Positions 24,563 through 33,143 of a DNA stretch of 64,000 nt are shown here, piece after piece. The stretch's first letter is position 1. Each line of letters starts with the position of its first letter. The position numbers and the translations under genes were made by a program. The notes under the pieces are model-generated. The model was not told the DNA's origin, did no database searches, and worked only from the letters and a program-made list of their open reading frames with translations. Location of the stretch: contig DVOO01000011.1 in the NCBI GenBank assembly GCA_018713515.1, forward strand, positions 124,001 through 188,000, given 5' to 3'. The DNA is from Candidatus Scatomonas pullistercoris (GTDB lineage: Bacteria; Bacillota; Clostridia; Lachnospirales; Lachnospiraceae).

Positions 24563-24763
24563 GTGAAAATTCAGGCCAACGGACAGGAGAGAGAGCTTTC
24601 CAACGGGAAGCTCCTGGGAGAGTTCCTGGAGGAAAATCAGTATCAGCAGGAACGGATCGCTGTGGAGTTAAACGGAGACATTGTTCCCAAAAGCAGGTAC
24701 GGGGAAACCGTCCTGCAGGAGGGGGATGTGCTGGAAGTGGTAAGCTTTGTAGGAGGAGGCTGA
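24563..24763 (+). CDS. thiS: Sulfur carrier protein ThiS
   Basis: The 66-residue beta-grasp protein ends in VGGG, the diglycine tail that is adenylated by ThiF and converted to a thiocarboxylate, the sulfur donor for the thiazole ring. Typical stretches are KIQANG at the start and ERIAVELNGDIVPKSRY. The start is GTG at 24563, with AAAGGAGG 8 bases upstream. It opens the thi operon; thiF follows after 1 base. Confidence 0.93.
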   Translation: MKIQANGQERELSNGKLLGEFLEENQYQQERIAVELNGDIVPKSRYGETVLQEGDVLEVVSFVGGG

Positions 24764-24764
24764 G

Positions 24765-25406
24765 ATGGAAAATACAGTGACCAGAGAGCAGATCCGCCAG
24801 GCCCTCTGTCGCAGGCACACCGAAGCAGTACAGGAAAAGCTTTCCGCCGCCTGCGTGGCGGTGGCGGGCCTTGGAGGGCTGGGCTCCCATATCGCGGTCT
24901 TTCTGGCCCGGATCGGTGTGGGGCATCTGCACCTGGTGGATTTTGACCGGGTGGATCTGACAAACCTGAACCGGCAGCAGTACCGGCTCTGCCATCTGGG
25001 CCGGTATAAGGCGGAGGCTTTGAGAGAAGAACTCCTGGAGCTGAACCCGTATCTTCATATCACCGCAGACTGCGTGAAGGTGGATGAGGAGAACCTGAAG
25101 GAACTGTTTACCGGGGAGGAGATCATCTGCGAGGCCTTTGACCGGCCGGAGCAAAAAGCCATGCTGGCAAACGGCATCCTGGAATATTTTCCGGAGAAAA
25201 AGCTGGTGGCAGCCTCCGGCATGGCGGGATTCGGAGGCAGCAACCGGATCCGTACCCGGAAGATCACGAAGAACTTTTATCTCTGCGGGGATCAGGAGAG
25301 CGAAGCTCTGCCGGGAGCGGGGCTGATGGCTCCCCGGGTGGCGCTCTGCGCGGCCCATCAGGCCAATGCCGCGGTGAGCCTGATTCTGGGACGGGAGCCG
25401 GATTAG
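24765..25406 (+). CDS. thiF: ThiS adenylyltransferase ThiF
   Basis: The 213-residue protein is a MoeB/E1-like adenylating enzyme: VAGLGGLGSHIA is the nucleotide loop, then DFDRVDLTNLNRQQY, and the late AASGMAGFGGSN and PRVALCAAHQAN. It activates the ThiS C terminus with ATP. It lacks the paired CxxC zinc site of MoeB, as is usual for the short ThiF of Clostridia. The gene lies between thiS and thiG. Confidence 0.92.
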   Translation: MENTVTREQIRQALCRRHTEAVQEKLSAACVAVAGLGGLGSHIAVFLARIGVGHLHLVDFDRVDLTNLNRQQYRLCHLGRYKAEALREELLELNPYLHITADCVKVDEENLKELFTGEEIICEAFDRPEQKAMLANGILEYFPEKKLVAASGMAGFGGSNRIRTRKITKNFYLCGDQESEALPGAGLMAPRVALCAAHQANAAVSLILGREPD

Positions 25407-25473
25407 AAATCGGTAAGAGGCTTTTGGAAAGCCGGCATACAGCAATTACAGTAAGAAAAGAGAGGATGGAAAT

Positions 25474-26253
25474 ATGACTGAGAAAAAACAGGACACCTGG
25501 AAACTGGGAGAACATACATTTACCTCCCGCTTTATCCTGGGATCCGGGAAATACTCCCTGGATCTGATCAGGGCGGCGGTGGAGAACGCCGGAGCCCAGA
25601 TCATTACCCTGGCTCTCCGACGGGCCAACGAGGGAGGCATGGCTAATATTCTGGATTATATTCCGGAGGGGGTCACTCTGCTGCCCAACACCTCCGGGGC
25701 CAGAAACGCCGATGAGGCGGTCCGCATCGCCCGTCTGGCCCGGGAAGTCTGCGGCACGGATTTTGTAAAAATCGAGGTGATCCGGGACAGCAAATACCTG
25801 CTGCCGGATAACTATGAGACGGCGAAGGCCACGGAAATCCTGGCCCGGGAGGGCTTTGTGGTCATGCCCTACATGTACCCGGATCTGAACGCGGCCAGAG
25901 ATATGGCCAACGCCGGAGCGGCCTGCATCATGCCGCTGGGAGCGCCCATCGGTTCCAATAAGGGAATCTGCACGAAGGAGTTTATTCAGATCCTGATCGA
26001 TGAGATCGATCTGCCCATTATCGTGGACGCGGGGATCGGAAAGCCCTCCCAGGCCTGCGAGGCCATGGAGATGGGAGCCGCGGCTGTCATGGCCAACACG
26101 GCCATCGCCACCGCGGGGGATATTCCGGCCATGGCGGAAGCCTTCCGGAAGGCCATCGAGGCAGGGCGGACGGCTTATCTTTCCGGCATGGGAGCCGTGA
26201 GAGAAAAGGGGGCCAGCGCCTCTTCTCCGCTGACGGGATTTTTAAGAGAGTGA
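25474..26253 (+). CDS. thiG: Thiazole synthase ThiG
   Basis: ThiG condenses deoxyxylulose phosphate, dehydroglycine and ThiS-thiocarboxylate to the thiazole. The 259-residue TIM barrel starts with [12 protein letters not shown], has the Schiff-base lysine in FVKIEVI (K99), then [31 protein letters not shown] and the phosphate-binding VDAGIGKPS and ANTAIA. A 67-base gap separates it from thiF, with no clear terminator in it. Confidence 0.97.
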   Translation: MTEKKQDTWKLGEHTFTSRFILGSGKYSLDLIRAAVENAGAQIITLALRRANEGGMANILDYIPEGVTLLPNTSGARNADEAVRIARLAREVCGTDFVKIEVIRDSKYLLPDNYETAKATEILAREGFVVMPYMYPDLNAARDMANAGAACIMPLGAPIGSNKGICTKEFIQILIDEIDLPIIVDAGIGKPSQACEAMEMGAAAVMANTAIATAGDIPAMAEAFRKAIEAGRTAYLSGMGAVREKGASASSPLTGFLRE

Positions 26254-26266
26254 GAGGTGACGGAGG

Positions 26267-27481
26267 ATGAGCGACACATTTGTAAATGAAAGTATTTTAA
26301 ACGATGAGGTCCGGGAACATCTGAAGGAAAACCGCACGGACCATATGAAATACCTGCCGGATATGGAAGTGCTGGAATCGGATGTGATGGATCAGGTGAT
26401 TTCCATGATGCAGGCCTATGACTATGAGAAATATACGGAGAGGGATGTGCGCCGCGCCCTGGATAAGGAAAACCGGGGGCCGGAGGAATTCGCGGCCCTG
26501 TTATCCCCGGCGGCCATGCCCTTCCTGGAGGAAATGGCCCAGAAGGCCCGGGAGGAGACGAGACGCCACTTTGGAAATTCCGTCTACCTCTTTACGCCTC
26601 TGTACATTGCCAATTACTGTGAAAATTACTGTATCTACTGCGGCTTCAACTGCCACAACAAGATCCGCCGGGCCCAGCTGAACGAGGAGGAGATCGAGAA
26701 GGAGATGCAGGCCATCGCCGGGACCGGGCTGCAGGAGATCCTGATCCTCACCGGGGAGAGCCGGAAAAAATCCACAGTAGAATACATCGGAAAAGCCTGC
26801 CGGATTGCCAGAAAATACTTTAAGGTCATCGGCCTGGAGGTCTATCCCATGAATTCGGATGAGTACCGTTATCTCCATGAGTGCGGCGCCGATTACGTGA
26901 CGGTGTTCCAGGAAACGTATGACTCCGATAAGTATGAAACCCTGCATCTGGCAGGCCACAAGCGGGTATTTCCCTACCGCCTGAATGCACAGGAGAGAGC
27001 CCTCTTAGGCGGCATGAGAGGCGTGGGCTTCGGAGCCCTGCTGGGGCTGTCTGATTTCCGGAAAGATGCCTTTGCCACGGGTATCCACGCCTGGCTGCTG
27101 CAGAGAAAGTATCCCCATGCAGAGATCGCCTTCTCCTGCCCCCGGCTGCGTCCCATCATCAACAATGACAAGATTAATCCCATGGATGTCCACGAGGCGC
27201 AGCTGCTGCAGGTGGTGACCGCCTACCGTCTGCTGATGCCTTTTGCCGGCATCACCGTATCCACCAGGGAGTGCGCCCGCGTCCGGGATAACCTGGCCTG
27301 TATTGCCGCCACCAAAATCTCCGCAGGGGTCAGCACCGGCGTCGGCAGCCATGTGGAGGAGATGGAGGATCAGGGAGACGAGCAGTTTGAAATTTCTGAC
27401 AGCCGGTCCGTGGACCAGGTTTACCGGGATCTGGAAAAGCTGGGCCAGCAGCCGGTGATGAACGATTATGTCTATGTATGA
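26267..27481 (+). CDS. thiH: 2-iminoacetate synthase ThiH
   Basis: A radical SAM tyrosine lyase that makes dehydroglycine for ThiG. The 404-residue protein has CENYCIYC (C118, C122, C125) for the cluster, ILTGESRKKS (the GGE-like region), ETYDSDKYETLHL and a C-terminal FEISD-RS-D. The presence of thiH rather than thiO (glycine oxidase) fits an anaerobe. thiG precedes by 13 bases and the next gene overlaps its end. Confidence 0.95.
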   Translation: MSDTFVNESILNDEVREHLKENRTDHMKYLPDMEVLESDVMDQVISMMQAYDYEKYTERDVRRALDKENRGPEEFAALLSPAAMPFLEEMAQKAREETRRHFGNSVYLFTPLYIANYCENYCIYCGFNCHNKIRRAQLNEEEIEKEMQAIAGTGLQEILILTGESRKKSTVEYIGKACRIARKYFKVIGLEVYPMNSDEYRYLHECGADYVTVFQETYDSDKYETLHLAGHKRVFPYRLNAQERALLGGMRGVGFGALLGLSDFRKDAFATGIHAWLLQRKYPHAEIAFSCPRLRPIINNDKINPMDVHEAQLLQVVTAYRLLMPFAGITVSTRECARVRDNLACIAATKISAGVSTGVGSHVEEMEDQGDEQFEISDSRSVDQVYRDLEKLGQQPVMNDYVYV

Positions 27482-28040
27482 GAAAATTGTTGCCGTTACG
27501 GACCGGAAGCTCGCTCTCCGGCCCTTTCCGGAGCAGATCCGCCGGATCTGCGGCATGCGCCCGGCGGCCCTGGTGCTGCGGGAGAAGGATTTAACCCCGG
27601 AGGCATATGAAAAGCTGGCGGAGTCTGTGCTGGAGATCTGCCGGGAATTTCAGGTGCCCTGTATCCTCCACAATTTCCCGGGGGCAGCCAGGGCCCTGGG
27701 GGTGAAAAACCTGCACCTGCCCCTGCCGGTTCTTTTGTCCCTCTCCGGGGAGGAGAGGGCGGCGTTTGACCGGATCGGCACTTCGGTGCATTCCCCGGAA
27801 CAGCTGCGGGCGGCGGAGGAGGCAGGGGCAGCTTATGTGTTCGCGGGCCATATCTATGAAAGCCAGTGCAAGCCGGGCGTTCCGCCCCGGGGCCTGGAAT
27901 TCCTGCGGGAAATCTGCGGGATGAGCAGAATACCGGTCTACGCCATCGGAGGCATCCGCCGGGATGCGGGGCAGATCCGGGAGATCCTGGACTGCGGGGC
28001 CGCCGGCGCCTGCATTCTGTCGGACATGATGCGGGCATAA
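27468..28040 (+). CDS. tenI: TenI-type thiazole tautomerase (ThiE-like fold)
   Basis: The 190-residue TIM barrel resembles ThiE (thiamine phosphate synthase) but has the TenI pattern: FAGHIYESQCKPGVPPRG, which is close to the GH-FETDCK---PRG of TenI, and YAIGGI near the end. TenI accelerates the aromatisation of the thiazole carboxylate made by ThiG. The substrate loop of true ThiE (phosphate-binding NDR and the QED region) is not recognisable. The gene overlaps the end of thiH by 14 bases, or by 8 if ATG 27474 is used; no clear binding site is visible, so translation is probably coupled. ThiE remains an alternative. Confidence 0.75.
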   Translation: MSMYEKIVAVTDRKLALRPFPEQIRRICGMRPAALVLREKDLTPEAYEKLAESVLEICREFQVPCILHNFPGAARALGVKNLHLPLPVLLSLSGEERAAFDRIGTSVHSPEQLRAAEEAGAAYVFAGHIYESQCKPGVPPRGLEFLREICGMSRIPVYAIGGIRRDAGQIREILDCGAAGACILSDMMRA

Positions 28041-28041
28041 G

Positions 28042-28110
28042 AAAAGGGCTTCTTACCCATAAGTCCATGACTTTCAGAAAGTCTGGACCTTACGGGAAGA
28101 GCCCTTTTTT
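28042..28110. terminator. Bidirectional terminator between tenI and lysO
   Basis: AAAAGGGCTTCTT at 28042 and its complement near 28100 form a long imperfect hairpin with an inner GACTTT/AAAGTC stem. T runs flank it on both strands (TTTTTT after it on plus; TTTT on minus). Confidence 0.85.
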
Positions 28111-28126
28111 CGTGCCGGGAGGCACG

Positions 28127-29041
28127 TTAATAACAGAAAGAGATGATTACCGGCACCACGGCGGAACAGATGATGCCGTTCAGCACGGCGTACACCACCG
28201 TCTCCTCATTGGTGTAGCGGATCAGCATGGGAAGGGTGGTATCCTCGCTGGTGGCCGCGGCCGGAGCGATGCAGGTGCAGGCGTTGCAGCGCCTGGAAAG
28301 GAAGGGAATCATAAAAAAGGCGCCGATCTCCCGCATGAGGCTGCTGAGGAAAGCGATGCTCCCGAGGCTTGCGCCCGCCAGATTGCCGATGGTGACTCCC
28401 GCCAGGCTGTACCAGCCCATGCCACCGGCAATGGCGACGGACTGATTCAGGGGCATATGCATCAGGATTCCACAAAGGACACCGCCGGCCAGTGATCCGA
28501 TGATAATCCCTACGGGAATAATCAGGGTCTTCACAAGATTTCTGCGGAGTCTCGATACCAGTCCCCGGTGCAGCCCCACGCTGATTCCCACAGAAAACAT
28601 CAGCAGATAGAGCAGCCAGTCGGAATGGGCGACCAGCGGCTGCAGGAAATCTGCCGCAGACGGGAAGGCGCCGGCTGCAATTCCCAGAAGCAGAGAGCCA
28701 AGGGCCAGAAATACCATGGGATCGCCTCCCGGGGAGGAAGGCCGCTCTCCGGCTGCTGCGCGTTCCGCTCCCTCTGCTCCGGATCCGGTCATAAAACGTG
28801 TGGTCAGCGGGTAGACCACGGCAATAGAGAGAAGCGTGGGGATCAGGAAAAAGACAAAGCTTTTAAGCCCCAGGTCCAGCAGCTCTGAGAAAAAGCCGTC
28901 CCGTCCTCCCAGGCTGACCCCCATGGTAAAAATTAAGAGAAGGGTGCAGATCAGCTGCAGCCGTTCGTTTTTTTCTTTGTGCCGGGCGGGAAAAACACGT
29001 CCGATCAGAAAGCCCAGAATCATAATTCCAAGAGTTGCCAT
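28127..29041 (-). CDS. LysO-type lysine exporter family membrane protein
   Basis: The 304-residue integral membrane protein has about eight hydrophobic segments and features of the DUF340/LysO (YbjE) family: GMGWYSLAGVTIG and ATSEDTTLPMLI in the C-terminal half, with FSVGISVGLHRGL at mid-protein. E. coli LysO exports lysine and toxic thialysine. The acidic residues in SEDTTLP are among those conserved for transport. Start 29041 is set by GGAGGACAGC; an ATG further upstream is in frame but lacks a binding site. Nothing adjacent relates to lysine. Confidence 0.8.
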   Translation of the reverse strand: MATLGIMILGFLIGRVFPARHKEKNERLQLICTLLLIFTMGVSLGGRDGFFSELLDLGLKSFVFFLIPTLLSIAVVYPLTTRFMTGSGAEGAERAAAGERPSSPGGDPMVFLALGSLLLGIAAGAFPSAADFLQPLVAHSDWLLYLLMFSVGISVGLHRGLVSRLRRNLVKTLIIPVGIIIGSLAGGVLCGILMHMPLNQSVAIAGGMGWYSLAGVTIGNLAGASLGSIAFLSSLMREIGAFFMIPFLSRRCNACTCIAPAAATSEDTTLPMLIRYTNEETVVYAVLNGIICSAVVPVIISFCY

Positions 29042-29488
29042 GCTGTCCTCCAGATAGCCGGCCGGGGCGTAAGCTGCGGCCGGAAAAATTTCGTCCGGTA
29101 GGTATGGTAACACATACGGCGGAAAGTATCAAGAAAATCTTCCGGGCTTCCGGAGGAGCAGCCCGCTTTCCGAGAAAAAGGAAAGCAATCTGCCACGGAT
29201 TGTGTTATGATAAAAATATGGAGAAGGGCAGCAGTGCCGCCGGATGGTGGAAGCCCAAATTTCAAGGGACAGAGGATTTGAGAATCTGGGAGATGGACCG
29301 CTTCCGGAGGGCCTGGGATGACTGGCCTGGCACGGACAATCCATACCAGGGCAGGGACAGGGCGGCGCCCCGGGAGATTATCGGAATTGTCCCTGTTTCT
29401 TTTCCTGTACATTCCCTCTGTTTTAAGGTATACTTTTACCGTATTTGAACAGACGGCGGTCTTTTGGAGCCCGCAGAGAGGATACGTT
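29042..29488. other. Divergent intergenic region before the molybdenum hydroxylase operon
   Basis: A terminator-like hairpin, CAGGGACA (29352-29359) with TGTCCCTG (29388-29395) followed by TTTCTTTT, and a promoter TGTACA (29406-29411), 17 bases, TATACT (29429-29434). Between lysO and the hairpin, an in-frame stretch from 29219 reads as a tryptophan-rich short peptide but has no ribosome binding site. The hairpin may end an unseen short transcript. Confidence 0.55.
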
Positions 29489-30322
29489 ATGCTGAAGATC
29501 AAAGAGTACGCCAGGGCGGAGAGCCTGGAGCAGGCATATGAATGGAATCAGAAAAAGAGCAGCTGCGTGCTGGGGGGCATGCTCTGGCTGAAGATGAGCG
29601 AGCGGAATGTGGGAAAGGCCATAGATCTCTCGGGACTCGGCCTGGATCAGATCCGGGAGGACGGGGAGGAGTTCCGGATCGGCTGTATGGCCACGCTGCG
29701 GCAGATGGAGCGGCACGAAGGCCTGAACCGCTACACGGAGGGAGCGGTGAGAGCGGCGCTGGCCGATATTGTGGGCGTGCAGTTCCGGAACCTGGCCACG
29801 GCCGGGGGGAGCGTGTTCGGCAGATTCGGATTCTCCGATGTGCTGACGGTGCTGCTGGCCATGGATACCTCCGTCATCCTGTATCACAGAGGGGAGATTC
29901 CCCTGGAAGAATTCATGGCCGGGAAGCGGGACCGGGATATTCTGACGGAGATCCGGATCCGGAAGCAGCCCGGTTTTCACATGGTTTATCAGGCGCACCG
30001 GAACAGCCGGACCGATTTTCCGGTGCTGAACGCGGCGGCAGCCCTGGATGCGGCGGGCGGAAAGCTGGTGTTCGGGGCCAGACCCCTGCCGGCTATGGCG
30101 CTGCCCCTGGAGGAGAAGCTTACTAAACAGCTGCGGGGCGGAAATCTGACGGAGAAGGAAGCCGCGGAAGCTGCGGAAAGGACTGCGGAGCAGGTGCCCG
30201 TGGGCGGCAATATGCGGGGAAGCGCCGGGTACCGGCGCCATCTGACCCGGGTGCTGGGCAGGAGAAGCCTGCTGGAGCTGCAGAAGCTGGCTGCCGCGGA
30301 GAAGGGAGGCACGGTCAGTTGA
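29489..30322 (+). CDS. Molybdenum hydroxylase FAD-binding subunit (XdhB/CoxM type)
   Basis: The 277-residue protein belongs to the FAD subunit family of xanthine dehydrogenase and carbon monoxide dehydrogenase-type enzymes. It has CVLGGMLWLKM for the FAD pyrophosphate, RNLATAGGSVFGRFGFSDVLTVLLAMD for the flavin contact, and the C-terminal RRHLTRVL. It passes electrons from the 2Fe-2S subunit. The start at 29489 follows AGAGAGG. The order FAD, Fe-S, Mo is retained, with 4-base overlaps between the genes. Confidence 0.9.
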   Translation: MLKIKEYARAESLEQAYEWNQKKSSCVLGGMLWLKMSERNVGKAIDLSGLGLDQIREDGEEFRIGCMATLRQMERHEGLNRYTEGAVRAALADIVGVQFRNLATAGGSVFGRFGFSDVLTVLLAMDTSVILYHRGEIPLEEFMAGKRDRDILTEIRIRKQPGFHMVYQAHRNSRTDFPVLNAAAALDAAGGKLVFGARPLPAMALPLEEKLTKQLRGGNLTEKEAAEAAERTAEQVPVGGNMRGSAGYRRHLTRVLGRRSLLELQKLAAAEKGGTVS

Positions 30323-30801
30323 AGATTCAGATTCAGTTAAACGGGAAAAAAATTCAGGAGGAGACCGCGCCGGGGACGCTGCTCCTTGATTTTGTGCGGA
30401 AACACGGCTGCGCCAGCGTGAAGCGGGGCTGTGAGACCTCCAACTGCGGACTCTGCACGGTGATCCTGAACGGAAAGCCGGTGCTGTCCTGCTCGGTGCT
30501 GGCGGCCAGAGCGGATGGCGGGACGGTGGAGACGCTGGAGGGCCTGCAGGAGGAAGCCGCGGAGCTGGGAGCCTTTATCGCGGATCAGGGGGCGGAGCAG
30601 TGCGGATTCTGCAATCCGGGCTATCTTCTGAATGCCATTGCCCTGTTCCGGGAGAACCCGGATCCCACAGATCAGGAAATTCTGGAGTATCTGGCGGGAA
30701 ATCTCTGCCGCTGTTCCGGATATGAGGGACAGCTGCGGGGGCTCCGGAACTTTCTGGAGCAGAAGCACGGCCGCGCGGCGGAAGAGGGAGGTGCCGGATG
30801 A
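30319..30801 (+). CDS. Molybdenum hydroxylase 2Fe-2S subunit
   Basis: The 160-residue protein has the plant-type ferredoxin site (C38, C43, C46, C58; RGCETSNCGLC) and the second all-helical 2Fe-2S site (C95, C98, C130, C132; CGFCNPG and LCRCSG). It connects the molybdenum centre to FAD. Start is TTG at 30319, with GGGAGG upstream, overlapping the previous stop by 4 bases. Length and motifs are normal. Confidence 0.92.
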   Translation: MKIQIQLNGKKIQEETAPGTLLLDFVRKHGCASVKRGCETSNCGLCTVILNGKPVLSCSVLAARADGGTVETLEGLQEEAAELGAFIADQGAEQCGFCNPGYLLNAIALFRENPDPTDQEILEYLAGNLCRCSGYEGQLRGLRNFLEQKHGRAAEEGGAG

Positions 30802-33101
30802 AAGTTGTCAATCAGCCCCTGAGAAAAAAGGATGCCATGGCTCTGGTGACGGGAAAACCGGTATTCCTGGAGGATCAGATCCCGGCGGGAACGCTGGCGG
30901 TGAAGCTGCTGCGGAGTCCCCATGCCAATGCTCTGGTGGAGAAAATTCATACAGAAAAAGCGAAGCTGGTGCCGGGGGTGGAGGCCATCTACACCTGGGA
31001 GGATGTGCCGAAGCAGAGGTTTACCATGGCCGGACAGACCTATCCGGAGCCAAGCCCCTATGACCGCCTGATTCTGGACCGCCATGTGCGGTACGTGGGC
31101 GACCCGGTGGCTATTGTGGCCGCGGAGACGGCAGAGGCGGCGGAAAAGGCTCTGAAGCTGATCCGGGTGGAGTATCAGGTGCTGCCGGCCCTCCTGGATT
31201 TCCGGCAGGCCAAAGATAACGAACTGCTGGTACACCCGGAGGAGGACTGGAAGGCCCTCTGTCCTGTGGGAGCGGATAATAAGCGGAATCTCTGCGCCAG
31301 CGGCGGATCCGGGAAGGGGGATGTGGATCAGGTCCTTGCCGGCTGCGATGTGACGGTGGAGGGAACGTATCATACCCTGGCGGCTCAGCAGGCCATGATG
31401 GAGACTTTCCGCACATACTGCAGCATAGATACCTACGGCCGTCTCAATGTGGTGAGCTCCACCCAGATCGTGTTTCATGTAAGAAGAATCCTGTCCAACG
31501 CCCTGGGAATTCCGAAAACCAGGATACGGGTGACAAAGGCCAGGATCGGAGGCGGCTTCGGAGCCAAGCAGAGCGTGGTGGCGGAGGTCTTTCCGGCATT
31601 TGTGACCTGGATGACGAAAAAGCCCTCCTGCCTGATCTTTACCAGGAAGGAGAGCCAGACGGCCTCCTCCCCCAGGCACGAGATGGAGGTAAAGGTGCGC
31701 ATCGGAGCCGGCGCGGACGGAAGGATCCGGGCCATCGATGTGCGGACCCTTTCCAACACGGGAGCTTACGGGGAACACGGCCCCACCACCGTGGGGCTGT
31801 CGGGGACAAAATCCATTTCCCTGTACCGGAATCTGGAGGCCCACCGGTTTACCTACGATGTGGTGTACACCAATGTCATGTCGGCGGGGGCGTACCGGGG
31901 ATACGGAGCTACCCAGGGAATCTTTGCGGTGGAGACGGCGGTCAATGAGCTGGCCGCGAAGCTGCACATGGATCCCGCCAGGCTCCGGGAGATCAATATG
32001 GTGCGGCAGGGAGATGTGATGACCTCCTACGATTCGGCCCAGCGCACGGACAGCTGTGCCCTGGACCGCTGCTTTGCCAGAGTAAAAGAGATGATCGGCT
32101 GGGAGGAAAAGTACCCGGCCAGAGATATGGGAAACGGAAAGATCCGCAGCGTGGGGCTGGCTATGGGGATGCAGGGCTCCGGGATTTCCGGCGTGGATGT
32201 GGGCTCCGCCACCCTGAAGCTGAACGATGACGGCGGCTACATGCTGTCCATCGGCTCCGCGGACATGGGAACGGGCTGCGACACGATCCTGGCCCAGATC
32301 GCCGCGGAGGTACTGGACTGCTCTCTGGATCAGATCTCCGTGTCGGCGGCGGATACGGATACTTCGCCCTACGATTCCGGTTCCTACGCCTCCAGTACCA
32401 CCTACGTCACCGGGAAGGCGGTGGAGAAGGCGGGAAGGAAATTAAGAGAGCTGATCCTGGAAGTCGGTGCCGGCGCGCTGGAACTGCCGGCCGGGGAGCT
32501 GGAGTTTGACGGGAGACGGGTGTACGCTCCGGCGGATGAAAGCCGTGAGATTTCCCTGGAGGATATTGCGGTCCGGTCCATGTGCGGAAATAATCAGGCC
32601 CTGGAAATTACGGTCAGCAACAGCTCGGAAATCTCGCCGCCGCCCTTTATGGCGGGGGCCGTGGAGATTGAGCTGGACAGAGAGACCGGGGAAGTGAAGG
32701 TTCTGGACTACGCGGCGGTGGTGGACTGCGGCACCCCCATTAACCCCCACCTGGCCAGGGTTCAGGTGGAGGGCGGCCTGGTACAGGCCATAGGCATGAC
32801 ACTGTTTGAGAATATCCAGTATTCCCCGGAGGGGCGCCTTCGGAACAATTCTCTGATGCAGTATAAGATTCCCACCCGTCTGGACATGGGAAAACTGCGT
32901 GTGGAGTTTCAGAGCAGCTACGAGCCCACAGGCCCCTTCGGGGCAAAATCCATCGGTGAGATCGTAATCAACACCCCGGCGCCGGCTCTGGTCCATGCCA
33001 TCGCCAATGCCACCGGCTGCTGGTTCCATTCCCTGCCGGTTACCAGTGAGAAGATCGCCATGGCGGTGCTGGAGGGGAAAACGGGAGTCATCGGAGACTG
33101 A
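30798..33101 (+). CDS. Molybdenum hydroxylase catalytic subunit
   Basis: The 767-residue subunit binds molybdopterin cytosine dinucleotide. Recognisable motifs are GGGFGAKQ, AYRGYGATQGIFAVETAVNELA, DMGTGCDTILAQIAAEVL and near the end GPFGAKSIGE, whose glutamate is the catalytic base in this family. The substrate cannot be named: purines, nicotinate and other N-heterocycles are all used by relatives. Residues that define xanthine binding are not clearly conserved to my eye. The three subunits form one operon; no molybdenum cofactor maturation genes or purine genes are within the window. Confidence 0.9.
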   Translation: MKVVNQPLRKKDAMALVTGKPVFLEDQIPAGTLAVKLLRSPHANALVEKIHTEKAKLVPGVEAIYTWEDVPKQRFTMAGQTYPEPSPYDRLILDRHVRYVGDPVAIVAAETAEAAEKALKLIRVEYQVLPALLDFRQAKDNELLVHPEEDWKALCPVGADNKRNLCASGGSGKGDVDQVLAGCDVTVEGTYHTLAAQQAMMETFRTYCSIDTYGRLNVVSSTQIVFHVRRILSNALGIPKTRIRVTKARIGGGFGAKQSVVAEVFPAFVTWMTKKPSCLIFTRKESQTASSPRHEMEVKVRIGAGADGRIRAIDVRTLSNTGAYGEHGPTTVGLSGTKSISLYRNLEAHRFTYDVVYTNVMSAGAYRGYGATQGIFAVETAVNELAAKLHMDPARLREINMVRQGDVMTSYDSAQRTDSCALDRCFARVKEMIGWEEKYPARDMGNGKIRSVGLAMGMQGSGISGVDVGSATLKLNDDGGYMLSIGSADMGTGCDTILAQIAAEVLDCSLDQISVSAADTDTSPYDSGSYASSTTYVTGKAVEKAGRKLRELILEVGAGALELPAGELEFDGRRVYAPADESREISLEDIAVRSMCGNNQALEITVSNSSEISPPPFMAGAVEIELDRETGEVKVLDYAAVVDCGTPINPHLARVQVEGGLVQAIGMTLFENIQYSPEGRLRNNSLMQYKIPTRLDMGKLRVEFQSSYEPTGPFGAKSIGEIVINTPAPALVHAIANATGCWFHSLPVTSEKIAMAVLEGKTGVIGD

Positions 33102-33143
33102 CAGGGGCCTTTCGGGAAAGCGGTACGAAAGAAGAGAAGTGCA

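Noticed and set aside
29219-29449. Tryptophan-rich 76-codon open frame before the molybdenum hydroxylase operon
   Set aside because: No ribosome binding site, it crosses a terminator hairpin, and the composition could be chance.
30672-31967. Minus-strand open frame of 431 codons opposite the molybdenum hydroxylase
   Set aside because: Antisense artefact of a GC-rich gene; no start signal or motif.
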